Positions 56,888 to 64,000 of a DNA stretch of 64,000 nucleotides are shown one piece after another. The notes beneath the pieces were generated by a model that was given only the letters and a program-made list of their open reading frames with translations, did not search any database and was not told the origin of the DNA. The DNA comes from Paraglaciecola sp. (GTDB lineage Bacteria > Pseudomonadota > Gammaproteobacteria > Enterobacterales > Alteromonadaceae), in contig NZ_JANQVQ010000019.1 of the NCBI RefSeq assembly GCF_030730205.1, forward strand, positions 4,825-68,824, read 5' to 3'. The number at the start of each line of letters is the position of its first letter. Within the stretch, counting starts at the first letter, position 1. The position numbers and the translations under genes were made by a program.

Positions 56888-57991
56888 ATGCCATACAGTG
56901 ATAGAATTTTAGCGGTTAACAACGATTTACCGATCCGAACAGCGCTACCTGTGCATAGCGGTAAAGTCAGGTCGGTATATTGGTTAACTGAGGCTGATAG
57001 CCGGCGTTTAATTCAACAAAAATCATATAATGTGCCCCTCGATACACCCTTAGCAATCATGGTTATTAGTGACCGGATATCTGCTTTTGATTGCATTTGG
57101 CACGGTGAAGATGGTTTGGCGGGGGTACCAGGTAAAGGAGCTGCGTTAAACGCAATTTCAAACCATTGGTTCAGCCAATTTAAACAACAGGGTTTGGCTG
57201 AAAGCCATATCCTTGATATTCCTCACCCTTTTGTTTGGATCGTACAAAAAGCGCAACCTGTGCGTATAGAAGCGATTTGTCGCCAGTATATTACCGGCTC
57301 AATGTGGCGCGCTTATGAAAAAGGCGAACGTGATTTTTGCGGTATTACCTTACCTGAAGGCCTAGTGAAAGACGGAAAGTTAAATGAGCTATTATTTACG
57401 CCTTCAACGAAAGGCATACTAACAGGCATACCCGGTGTGCCTGAAGCTGATGATGTTAATATTACCCGCGACGATATCGTTAAGCATTATGGCGCATTTA
57501 ATTTCGCTAATATTGCCGATATCAGCTTGTATGAAAAACTGCTGCGTGAGGGATTTAACCTTATCTCCAGTGCTCTGTCAGACATTGGACAAATCTTTGT
57601 TGATACCAAATTCGAATTTGGTTATGTCAAAGATCTGCAAGGCAACGATAAACTTATTTATATGGATGAGGTCGGTACACCGGATTCATCGCGAATTTGG
57701 GATGCTGAGCAATACCAACAAGGTAAGATCGTTGAAAACTCAAAAGAAGGGTTTAGACAGTTACTGTTAAAGCATTTTCCTGATCCAGACATTCTACTGA
57801 ATAAAGAGCGCATGGCTGAACGTGAAGCTTTGGCCTGTAATAACGCCTTACCTCTAGAAGTGTTAATGGATGTGTCTCGCACTTATATTGACATAGCTGA
57901 AAAAATCACCGGCAAAAAAATTGAGTTGAGCACTAATCCAAAAGTCGAAATTATTCAGATTTTACGCGACGACTATCAGTTAGTTGATTAA
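56888..57991 (+). CDS. purC: SAICAR synthase (long form)
   Basis: A 367-residue phosphoribosylaminoimidazole-succinocarboxamide synthase, which ligates aspartate to CAIR in purine synthesis. [15 protein letters not shown] starts it; [41 protein letters not shown] and [12 protein letters not shown]-type and [13 protein letters not shown] motifs follow. It is the long SAICAR synthase seen in Vibrio and Shewanella, not the 237-residue E. coli type. ATG 56861 is also in frame, but 56888 gives the 367 residues and the N-terminus of the family. It is a separate transcript from bamC. Confidence 0.94.
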   Translation: MPYSDRILAVNNDLPIRTALPVHSGKVRSVYWLTEADSRRLIQQKSYNVPLDTPLAIMVISDRISAFDCIWHGEDGLAGVPGKGAALNAISNHWFSQFKQQGLAESHILDIPHPFVWIVQKAQPVRIEAICRQYITGSMWRAYEKGERDFCGITLPEGLVKDGKLNELLFTPSTKGILTGIPGVPEADDVNITRDDIVKHYGAFNFANIADISLYEKLLREGFNLISSALSDIGQIFVDTKFEFGYVKDLQGNDKLIYMDEVGTPDSSRIWDAEQYQQGKIVENSKEGFRQLLLKHFPDPDILLNKERMAEREALACNNALPLEVLMDVSRTYIDIAEKITGKKIELSTNPKVEIIQILRDDYQLVD

Positions 57992-58032
57992 TTGATATTC
58001 CACAAAACTCAATGGCAGATCTTATCGCTAGT

Positions 58033-58087
58033 TCATATCGACAGACCACATCGACAGATCACATCGCTTGGTCGATATGATCTGTCG
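58033..58087. repeat. Overlapping inverted repeats after purC
   Basis: TCATATCGAC (58033-58042) pairs with GTCGATATGA (58071-58080). CGACAGATCA (58052-58061) pairs with TGATCTGTCG (58078-58087). The two stems share the TGA at 58078-58080 and so exclude each other. ATCGACAGA also repeats directly. It lies between the convergent purC and cpxA; a terminator or operator role is possible. Confidence 0.55.
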
Positions 58088-58135
58088 TTGGGCATGTTTG
58101 TCTTTTTCGATACATAAAGGCTCATTGTCGCAGGC

Positions 58136-59485
58136 TTACAGTACTGGGACAGTGATAGTCACGAGTAGTCCGCCTTCTCGTTGATTTTCCATCTGTAATT
58201 GACCCTGATGTTTGTTAATAGCTCTTGCAGCAATACTTAAGCCTAAACCAAACCCAGGCGTATGCATGTGATTACCTGCGCGGTAAAAAGGGCGTAGCAG
58301 CTGGCTTAGTTCCGCTTCATCCACTCCTTCACCGTGGTCGCGAATCGACAGAGTCACTTCATTATTTTCTCTAGCAAGGCTGACTTCTACCGGTTTGGCG
58401 GTAGGAGAATATTTGCACGCATTGCCGATAATATTGCCTAAGGCTTGATGAAAGGCTTCTGGAAATCCTTTAATCTCACATTCACTTAGGGCTGAATCAA
58501 ATTTAATGGGCACGTCTGGGTATTGCACAGCCATATTTTCAATAACGTGTAGACAAAGTTGTTGTATATCGAAACGCTGGGCGCTTTGTTGATCTTGCTC
58601 AAGCTTAGAATAATTAAGGATTTGCTGGATCAATTGATCAATGCGAACACAGTCACTATTTATTTGTAATGCATGCCTATTTTCAGGCATTTTTTGTTCA
58701 ATTAATGCAGCTGAAACTTGTAAGCGGGCCAGCGGGGCGCGTAACTCGTGAGATACATCATGCAGCAGTTGTTGTTGAGCTAATACGGTTTTCTGCGTCT
58801 GTTTTACCATGTAGTCAATATCATGGGCGAGAGCGCCCAATTCATCGCCTCGTTGTAATAACTTACTCGGCAGTTCAGTTACTTGTTGCTGATTGGCAAA
58901 ACGACGGCTAAAAATACCCAAGCTTTTCAGCGGGGCCACAATACTCCAACTTAATAAGGCACTAACAAGGGCTGAAGCAAACAAAATAAAAACAAACTGA
59001 AGCGATTGAAATCTGAACAGGACTTGTTTAAAAATCCTTGGCGGCTCTGGCTCGGCTACATAAACCTGATATTCAATATTAGAGGGGCCTAAAATGCTCA
59101 CGTGTTCTAGTTCGTCGATATTCTCCTTTTTTAATCGATATCGGTAAATAGTATGCTGGTTTTTATCGACAATTCGCATGGGGATAAGGCGTTCGCTGCG
59201 GCCTGATTGTTTTTGCTCCCACTGTTTGATTTTACTTGCCAGCTTGTCCGAACTAAAACCATCGTTTTCGTAGCGCCACACCATTCTTTCGGCTTGGGTC
59301 GTGACCTCAGCAATATACCGTTGATGAGCCTCTGCTGATGAAAAGCTATTCACCATAACAAAACCTGTTGCAAACATAACCAACATGCTCGTTAACCAAA
59401 ACGCAATGAAAATACGCCAGAATAGTCGTTTAAAACCCAAAGTATTGACTAGATCGTTAGTCCAATGATGAAGCGCTTGCAGCAT
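58136..59485 (-). CDS. cpxA: Sensor histidine kinase CpxA
   Basis: A 449-residue membrane kinase. The first span is at about residues 22-50, a periplasmic sensor domain follows, the second span is near 158-185, then a HAMP linker, the H-box LLHDVSHELRAPLARLQ, and an HATPase with NIIGNACKYSP, DHGEGVD and GFGLGLSIAARAI. This is the envelope-stress sensor of the Cpx system, which senses misfolded periplasmic proteins. It is one base behind cpxR, and divergent cpxP with a CpxR box supports the Cpx name. The 3' end faces purC. Confidence 0.9.
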   Translation of the reverse strand: MLQALHHWTNDLVNTLGFKRLFWRIFIAFWLTSMLVMFATGFVMVNSFSSAEAHQRYIAEVTTQAERMVWRYENDGFSSDKLASKIKQWEQKQSGRSERLIPMRIVDKNQHTIYRYRLKKENIDELEHVSILGPSNIEYQVYVAEPEPPRIFKQVLFRFQSLQFVFILFASALVSALLSWSIVAPLKSLGIFSRRFANQQQVTELPSKLLQRGDELGALAHDIDYMVKQTQKTVLAQQQLLHDVSHELRAPLARLQVSAALIEQKMPENRHALQINSDCVRIDQLIQQILNYSKLEQDQQSAQRFDIQQLCLHVIENMAVQYPDVPIKFDSALSECEIKGFPEAFHQALGNIIGNACKYSPTAKPVEVSLARENNEVTLSIRDHGEGVDEAELSQLLRPFYRAGNHMHTPGFGLGLSIAARAINKHQGQLQMENQREGGLLVTITVPVL

Positions 59486-59486
59486 G

Positions 59487-60194
59487 TTAATCTTCTACAC
59501 GTTCGGTAAGCATTTGGTATCCCATACCACGAACCGACTTAATCACATCAACCACACCCATTGCAGCTAGTTTTTGCCGTATGCGGCTGATATGGACGTC
59601 CATGCTTCTGTCATATGCGTCTAATTGGCGATTGAGCACTTCTAAGGTCATATCTTGTTTACTGATGGCATGGCCGGCATGCTCCATTAAAAAGCGCAGA
59701 GCATTAAATTCTGCACTGGTAAAGACAGCGACTTGGCCATTAACCGACACCGAGCGAGAACCACTATCAAGCACAATACCATGTAACTGATAGTGTTGAT
59801 TGTTGCTTAGTGGCTCTTGGTGGGTGCGACGTAAAATGGCCCGTATGCGTGCTGCCAACTCTCTCGGATTGCAGGGTTTCGCTAAATAGTCATCAGCGCC
59901 CATTTCCAAACCAACGATTCGATCGATATCATCCCCTCGGCCGGTTAACATCAAAATGGGAACTTTACTTTTGGCGCGCACAGTTCTAAGTACATCAAGC
60001 CCAGAAACCTTGGGCATCATGATATCTAGCACGACCGTATCAAATTCAGTGTGCTGGATTAAACGCGCAATGGCCTCATCGCCAGAATGCAAGCTGGTCA
60101 CATCAAAACCATCTTCTTGCAGATATTCTTGCAATAAAGCACAAAGGGTTTTGTCGTCATCGACTAATAGTATTTGGGGTTTTTCATTTTTCAT
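59487..60194 (-). CDS. cpxR: Response regulator CpxR
   Basis: A 235-residue OmpR-family regulator. The receiver has the acidic pair in LLVDDDKTLC, phospho-Asp57 in FDTVVLDIMMPKVSG and Lys in YLAKPCNPRELAARI. The C-terminal winged helix has FTSAEFNALRFLMEHAGHAISKQ and VDVHISRIRQKL-type segment. When phosphorylated by CpxA it binds GTAAA-N5-GTAAA sites and activates envelope-repair genes. It heads the cpxRA operon; its own promoter lies in the divergent region with cpxP, which contains a perfect CpxR box. Confidence 0.92.
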   Translation of the reverse strand: MKNEKPQILLVDDDKTLCALLQEYLQEDGFDVTSLHSGDEAIARLIQHTEFDTVVLDIMMPKVSGLDVLRTVRAKSKVPILMLTGRGDDIDRIVGLEMGADDYLAKPCNPRELAARIRAILRRTHQEPLSNNQHYQLHGIVLDSGSRSVSVNGQVAVFTSAEFNALRFLMEHAGHAISKQDMTLEVLNRQLDAYDRSMDVHISRIRQKLAAMGVVDVIKSVRGMGYQMLTERVED

Positions 60195-60234
60195 GTGGGC
60201 AGTGTAATCGCTAATTTGCGTGCAAAAACTGAAC

Positions 60235-60249
60235 TTTACCTAACTTTAC
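60235..60249 (-). promoter_or_regulatory. CpxR box between cpxR and cpxP
   Basis: TTTAC-CTAAC-TTTAC on plus is GTAAA-N5-GTAAA on minus, a perfect match to the CpxR consensus. It lies 41 bases before the cpxR start and 105 before cpxP. Confidence 0.88.
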
Positions 60250-60353
60250 ACTAGCTTAACCCTACTTATCGATTGTTCGATGCATACTTTGTCTCGCTGA
60301 TGACCAATTACATAAAATCTTGGTTATCCCTTAACCAGATAGAGGAATTTAAA

Positions 60354-60809
60354 ATGAAGAAATTTATATCAGTTATTTTATTAAGTGCTTGTGTGGCTAG
60401 CTCGGCATTTGCCAAAGAGCATGGTGATAGAAATCGAGACCACAGAGGCGATGGCCCAATGCCTTTGCATAAATTAGTTAAGGTGCTTGATTTAAGTGAA
60501 GCGCAAATTGAGCAATTTAAATTGCTTAAACAGGAGTCGAAAGAGGGACGTTCGCAAAAAAATCGTGACGATTCTGTGATGATGAAATTGGCAGATCTTG
60601 ACCCAAACGCCAATGACTACGCCGATAGCCTAAGTCAGCTTGCTGATGCAAGGGCAGAGCAAGCACGAGCTCGGTTTTTAGTCATGGCTGAACGACGAGC
60701 TAAAATGCAAGAGATCCTGACACCCGAACAATTGGATAAACTTAAGTTGATGCAAGAGAAACGTGAAAAACGCGGTAAAAAGCAAAAAGAGCGTCAATCT
60801 GAAAGCTAA
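60354..60809 (+). CDS. cpxP: Spy/CpxP-family periplasmic chaperone
   Basis: A 151-residue protein with a signal peptide (SVILLSACVASSAFA) and a mature helical, highly charged domain. The LTxxQ-like motifs of the CpxP/Spy family appear as LDLSEAQIEQFKLLKQE and LTPEQLDKLKLMQEKREK. CpxP inhibits CpxA and escorts misfolded proteins; Spy is a chaperone. ATG 60354 is used, with AGAGGAA before it; the open frame runs to 60273 without support. Divergence from cpxR with a shared CpxR box argues for CpxP. A terminator follows. Confidence 0.82.
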   Translation: MKKFISVILLSACVASSAFAKEHGDRNRDHRGDGPMPLHKLVKVLDLSEAQIEQFKLLKQESKEGRSQKNRDDSVMMKLADLDPNANDYADSLSQLADARAEQARARFLVMAERRAKMQEILTPEQLDKLKLMQEKREKRGKKQKERQSES

Positions 60810-60829
60810 AGCCAATTGCTACCTTTACC

Positions 60830-60857
60830 AAGCCGCCTCTTCTTAGGCGGCTTTTTT
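60830..60857 (+). terminator. Rho-independent terminator after cpxP
   Basis: AAGCCGCCT (60830-60838) and AGGCGGCTT (60845-60853), a six-base loop, then a T run. Confidence 0.92.
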
Positions 60858-61230
60858 AATCATTGTTGCGCCAATGTTACCCATGAGTAGGTGTGACCAA
60901 ACTCTCACTTGATATTCGTGTGCTAGACTAGCAATTTCAAGAAGCACCCATCAGAGATGTGTCACTACTCTTGTAAATAGCTTGCGTTACCAGGCGATTA
61001 ACTATGTAATCTTTACATGATCGATAGAACATCTTGCAGATGTGTCCTGTCGATTTATCTTGCTGTTTATGATTAAAAGTCAGCCAAACCTATAATTGCA
61101 AGGGCTGTAGCCACTATTGCAAACATGGAAACCTTTTTGCTTACTCCTAAGTATCTGCATTCGCGTTTTTTGAGCAGTGTCAGGCCTTACCAACTTGACT
61201 TAAAACAACAATTAATAGGATAACTTCATT
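60858..61230. other. Region without recognised genes before PA2779-type gene
   Basis: 373 bases with no convincing reading frame. A weak hairpin (CATCT-TGC-AGATG with outer ATCGA/TCGAT) lies around 61020-61055. Promoter of the downstream pair is expected here, but I see no strong match. Confidence 0.5.
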
Positions 61231-61602
61231 ATGAAAACACGTTTAAAAACCACAATTGCCACCTCTTTTTTATTGTTCAGTGCCGGACATGCCAGTGCTG
61301 GTGTGTATAGCTCAGACCAAGCGATTTCTAGCCAACAGTACCAATACAATAAACAACAAGTATTAAATTTAGTAGACAGTGCAGAAGTACAGCAAAAATT
61401 AACCACCTTGGGTGTTAGTCCTGCAGAAGCAAAAATGCGTGTTGAAAATATGACCAACGAAGAGCTCATTACATTCAATCAACAAATGAACGACATGCCC
61501 GCTGGTGGCATAATCGGTACTATTGTGACTGTATTAGTCGTGGTAGCGGTACTCGACCTTATGGGGATCACTGACGTCTATCCGTTTATCCGTCCTATTT
61601 AA
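61231..61602 (+). CDS. PA2779 family exported protein
   Basis: A 123-residue protein with a signal peptide (cleavage near HASA, residue 23). The mature part has a helical Gln-rich segment (QQYQYNKQQVLNLVDSAEVQQKLTTLGVSPAEAKMRVENMTNEEL), then a Gly-Gly at residues 92-93, and directly a hydrophobic membrane segment (about 94-112) and a short tail (TDVYPFIRPI). This is the PA2779/DUF6627 pattern; function unknown. It ends just before the PA2778-type cysteine peptidase gene, seven bases before its ATG. The partner is a C39-like fold, so cleavage at the double Gly is conceivable but unproven. Confidence 0.85.
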   Translation: MKTRLKTTIATSFLLFSAGHASAGVYSSDQAISSQQYQYNKQQVLNLVDSAEVQQKLTTLGVSPAEAKMRVENMTNEELITFNQQMNDMPAGGIIGTIVTVLVVVAVLDLMGITDVYPFIRPI

Positions 61603-61608
61603 TTGCCG

Positions 61609-62589
61609 ATGGTTAAACAACTCAGAATAGTAGCTGGCCTGATGGTCAGCTTTATTTTTTTAGCAGGGTGCCAAACTCCGCCGCAAACTCAGTCTTTATT
61701 GCAAAGTCCGCCTGCAATTAACAAGCAACATCTCATTGAAACCATGCCTTTCTATCCTCAACAACAATATTTTTGTGGACCAACAACCTTGTCGGAGGTC
61801 GCTAATTTTTATGGGAGAGGGGTAAGCCCAGAACAAATCGCACCTATGACATTTGTGCCTGGTTTGGATGGAAGTCTACAAATTGAAATGGTGGCAGCGA
61901 CTCGTCAATTAGGTATGGTTGCCTATGCTCAACAAGGTAACTTAGCTTTACTCCTTAGTTTAGTGGCTAATAACGTGCCGGTTATAGTACTACAAAACAA
62001 CAGTATCAATTTGTTTCCACAGTGGCACTATGCGGTTGTGATTGGATATGATTTAGATACGCAGCAAGTGACGTTACACAGTGGGGTAACCGCTTTTCAT
62101 ACCCTCAACCTGGCAACCTTCGAGCGCACTTGGCAACGTGGCCAGTATTGGATGTTGGCTATGTTACCTCCTACATCGACTGATCCATTACTCGCCCCCT
62201 TTGTCTATACCAAAGCCTGTCAGGATCTACTCGATACAGGTCAAAGTGAGGCAGGGATTGAGGCCCTAAAAAGTGCAATTAAACAATGGCCAGATTATTG
62301 GCTATCGTATTTTTTATTGGCCAATCATTATCTAGCTCACGACCCTCAAGAAGCGGTAAAGTGGTTTGCACAGGGTGAAAATTATGGCAAACATGAAGTG
62401 TCATATTTAAATAATTATGCTTATGCACTCGGTAAATTGCAGTGTTTTGCACAGGCCGAATCGCTCATCAAACAAGCACTAATTCTCGCGCCCCATGATG
62501 AAAATGTCCTCGACACCCAGCAACATCTGCTTACTGATAGGAAAAAAGTGGCCCAGCCAGTTTGTCAGACAGATAAAGCTGACCAATAA
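61609..62589 (+). CDS. PA2778 family C39-like cysteine peptidase with TPR tail
   Basis: A 326-residue lipoprotein. The lipobox is FLAGC (Cys21). The peptidase part has the candidate catalytic Cys56 in QQQYFCGPTTLSEVANFYG, with the oxyanion Gln just before it, and His140 in QWHYAVVIGYD. The usual third residue, Asp in the D-P of C39 enzymes, is replaced by VTLHSG. A TPR-like region follows at about residues 195-310 (NYAYALGKLQCFAQAESLIKQALILAPHDEN). PA2778-type proteins are widespread, always next to a PA2779-type gene, and their substrate is unknown. ATG 61609 is used; an in-frame TTG lies six bases earlier. No strong ribosome site is visible, so coupled translation is likely. Confidence 0.85.
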   Translation: MVKQLRIVAGLMVSFIFLAGCQTPPQTQSLLQSPPAINKQHLIETMPFYPQQQYFCGPTTLSEVANFYGRGVSPEQIAPMTFVPGLDGSLQIEMVAATRQLGMVAYAQQGNLALLLSLVANNVPVIVLQNNSINLFPQWHYAVVIGYDLDTQQVTLHSGVTAFHTLNLATFERTWQRGQYWMLAMLPPTSTDPLLAPFVYTKACQDLLDTGQSEAGIEALKSAIKQWPDYWLSYFLLANHYLAHDPQEAVKWFAQGENYGKHEVSYLNNYAYALGKLQCFAQAESLIKQALILAPHDENVLDTQQHLLTDRKKVAQPVCQTDKADQ

Positions 62590-62606
62590 AGCAGTGATAG
62601 GGGCGC

Positions 62607-63551
62607 TTACAATAGCCCCATATTGCCTAACCATTCTGCTAAATTAGCAAACCAATCATATTCATTGCGCAAGCCAAAACCATGACCACCGCTAGGGACA
62701 ATCAGCATTTGAGTAGAGATTTTGCGCTTGTGTAAGGCCCTATAGTAAGAAAGTGAGTTTTCTACCGGCACTGCAACATCATCTCCGGCATGAACAATAA
62801 ACGCTGGGGGAGCTGAATCACTCACTTGTTTTTCTATTGAATAATGTTGGACTTGCTGAGGATTGGGTTGTGGTCCAATGAGTTTGTCTCTTGAGCCTAG
62901 GTGTGTGATTTCTTGCTCGAAGCTGATAACTGGATAGACTAATATTTGAAAATCTGGTCGCAGGTTTTCCCCCTCAAGAGCCGGATTGATTGCTTGCTTA
63001 TATAATATTGCCGCAGATGCTGCCAAATGCCCGCCGGCAGAAAAGCCCATGATACCTACTTTATGTGGATTTAAATGCCATTTTGGCGCTTGGCTCCTAA
63101 CCCAATGAATCGCTTGCTGAGCATCCTGTAATGGACCTGTGGTTTTATCCTGCATACTCTGTGCTAAGGGCATACGATACTTTAAGACAAAGGCCGTCAC
63201 GCCAAGTTCGCGCAAGCGTTCTGCGACTTGATACCCCTCTTTTACAATCGACACACCTGCATAACCCCCTCCAGGTAAAATGATCACTGAGGTTCCATTA
63301 GCTATTTGGGGATTAGGGATATAGGCTCGTATGCTGGGATGTGTCACATTCATTATAAATGCGTCAGGATGGGCTGCTTCACGCACGTATTCTAAATTAG
63401 CCGTTGAAATGGAGCCGGGAATGGTGCCGTTATAAAGGGCAAACTCCTCAAAAGAGGATAGGGTACTGGGGGAGGCTTCAACGTTTTTTTGTGACTGCAT
63501 CGTGCAACTCAATAAAAAAAGGGGTAGGAGTAAATAATATCGTCTTCGCAT
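62607..63551 (-). CDS. Alpha/beta-hydrolase lipoprotein, BD-FAE/xylan-esterase-like
   Basis: A 314-residue esterase of the alpha/beta-hydrolase fold. A signal peptide with a lipobox (LFLLSC, Cys16) anchors it to the envelope. The nucleophile is in VGIMGFSAGGHLAASAA. HPGGG-type oxyanion loop ILPGGGYAGVSIVKEGYQVAERLRELGVTAFVLKYRMP, the acid in HAGDDVAVPVENS and the His in GGHGFGLR complete the triad. This matches the acetyl-xylan-esterase-like/BD-FAE group; the substrate is not known. ATG 63551 is chosen; the frame starts at a TTG at 63569. It is convergent with the PA2778-type gene, with 17 bases between. Confidence 0.85.
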   Translation of the reverse strand: MRRRYYLLLPLFLLSCTMQSQKNVEASPSTLSSFEEFALYNGTIPGSISTANLEYVREAAHPDAFIMNVTHPSIRAYIPNPQIANGTSVIILPGGGYAGVSIVKEGYQVAERLRELGVTAFVLKYRMPLAQSMQDKTTGPLQDAQQAIHWVRSQAPKWHLNPHKVGIMGFSAGGHLAASAAILYKQAINPALEGENLRPDFQILVYPVISFEQEITHLGSRDKLIGPQPNPQQVQHYSIEKQVSDSAPPAFIVHAGDDVAVPVENSLSYYRALHKRKISTQMLIVPSGGHGFGLRNEYDWFANLAEWLGNMGLL

Positions 63552-63733
63552 TGCGCTGTCGGCTCGCAATTAATTTTATTGAGCCAATAAAATATAATGC
63601 CACCTGAGAGTCAACCAAAGCCTGCTTATTTATTCACTATGTCATCATGTATTTTATGATTTTGCACATTTAGTAAGTCATTAGGCAGCCTACTCACTGC
63701 TTTGAAAAAGCTACAATGACCCGAATGAGTCAA

Positions 63734-64000
63734 TTAAAGGGTTAAAAATCGGACTAGATCATTGTTTGCTAGCAGTAAATGTTCTGCGATTTCTGGGCTA
63801 ATGGTCAAAACAAGGCTTTTATCATCATAACTTACCTGATTGGAGACCGTGGCACGAAAATCGCGAACCTTGGTATTACACAGCATAATATTGTCGTTGC
63901 TGCTTACATCAGCGATATTAACGGTAGCGGTGATACTGTCATTGACACTGCGTATTTCATTTAGCTGGGCTTCGACCGTCGGACCTGCATCAAATAAATC
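63734..64000 (-). CDS. astA: Arginine N-succinyltransferase, 3' end
   Basis: The last 88 residues and the stop (TAA at 63734-63736) are visible; the gene continues past the window end. FDAGPTVEAQLNEIRSVNDSITATV is the C-terminal signature of AstA, which succinylates arginine in the AST catabolic pathway. The later part, SYDDKSLVLTISPEIAEHLLLANNDLVRFLTL, fits the family tail. Usual neighbours astC and astD lie outside the window. The identification rests on this fragment alone. The 197 bases between it and the esterase gene contain no recognised gene. Confidence 0.85.
   Translation of the reverse strand, partial: DLFDAGPTVEAQLNEIRSVNDSITATVNIADVSSNDNIMLCNTKVRDFRATVSNQVSYDDKSLVLTISPEIAEHLLLANNDLVRFLTL

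Noticed and set aside
63779-63964. 61-residue plus frame at the window end
   Set aside because: It is the complement of the astA fragment on the minus strand, whose translation carries the AstA signature.

Overview
The window is a stretch of chromosome from a marine-type gammaproteobacterium, most likely of the order Alteromonadales (Glaciecola/Paraglaciecola/Alteromonas-like). The evidence is three large TonB-dependent receptors in 64 kb, a CrbS/CrbR acetate-switch type two-component system, DUF3718, and PA2778/PA2779-type proteins. Neighbourhoods are also shared with E. coli relatives (perM/bepA, bcp-gcvR-dapA-bamC-purC, cpxRA/cpxP, cmoAB, grpE-dnaK-dnaJ, dapB-carAB-greA). The genus is an inference. 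Composition is moderately AT-rich and even; I see no prophage, insertion sequence, CRISPR array, tRNA or rRNA. The genus guess and most functional calls rest on remembered family motifs, not on a search.

Layout. 1-3.5 kb: a GntP-family permease, cut by the window edge, transcribed away from a TonB receptor, with two adjacent palindromes between them. 3.6-8.7 kb: response regulator CrbR and the transporter-fused hybrid kinase CrbS, with a YwbE protein and a small lipoprotein between them. 8.8-12.9 kb: the heat-shock block grpE, dnaK, dnaJ; grpE and dnaK each have a clear sigma-32 promoter. 13-16.8 kb: small proteins, a 750-base gene-poor stretch with palindromic repeats, and cytochrome c' divergent from cytochrome b561. 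17-22 kb: a second TonB receptor, thiopurine methyltransferase and a pair of bacterial PH-domain membrane proteins. 22.5-28.8 kb: dapB, carAB, greA. 29.4-33.8 kb: an anaerobic haem gene (hemN) with an FNR-type site, then a Fur-boxed catecholate receptor plus PiuC dioxygenase operon. 34-39.3 kb: OsmC-like protein, CvfB, D-amino-acid aminotransferase with alanine racemase, and cmoAB for tRNA U34 modification. 39.4-46.6 kb: fadE with a FadR-like site, purMN overlapped by a DUF3108 gene, DUF2066 and hda. 46.6-52 kb: a compact four-gene operon (arsC-like, wrbA, DUF2069, secreted HExxH lipoprotein), a thioredoxin-like protein and bepA. 52.4-58 kb: perM, bcp, gcvR, dapA, bamC, purC. 58-60.9 kb: cpxA-cpxR divergent from cpxP with a perfect CpxR box. 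61.2-64 kb: PA2779/PA2778-type pair, a lipoprotein esterase and the 3' end of astA.

Themes. Many genes serve the cell envelope: Cpx stress response, BepA, BamC, PH-domain proteins, lipoproteins. Others serve metal and nutrient uptake through TonB receptors, nucleotide synthesis (carAB, purC, purM, purN) and central stress response. The least explained items are the PA2779/PA2778-type pair, where a membrane peptide with a double glycine sits before a C39-like cysteine peptidase; the HExxH lipoprotein in a redox operon; and several perfect palindromes in divergent promoter regions that look like operators for unidentified regulators.
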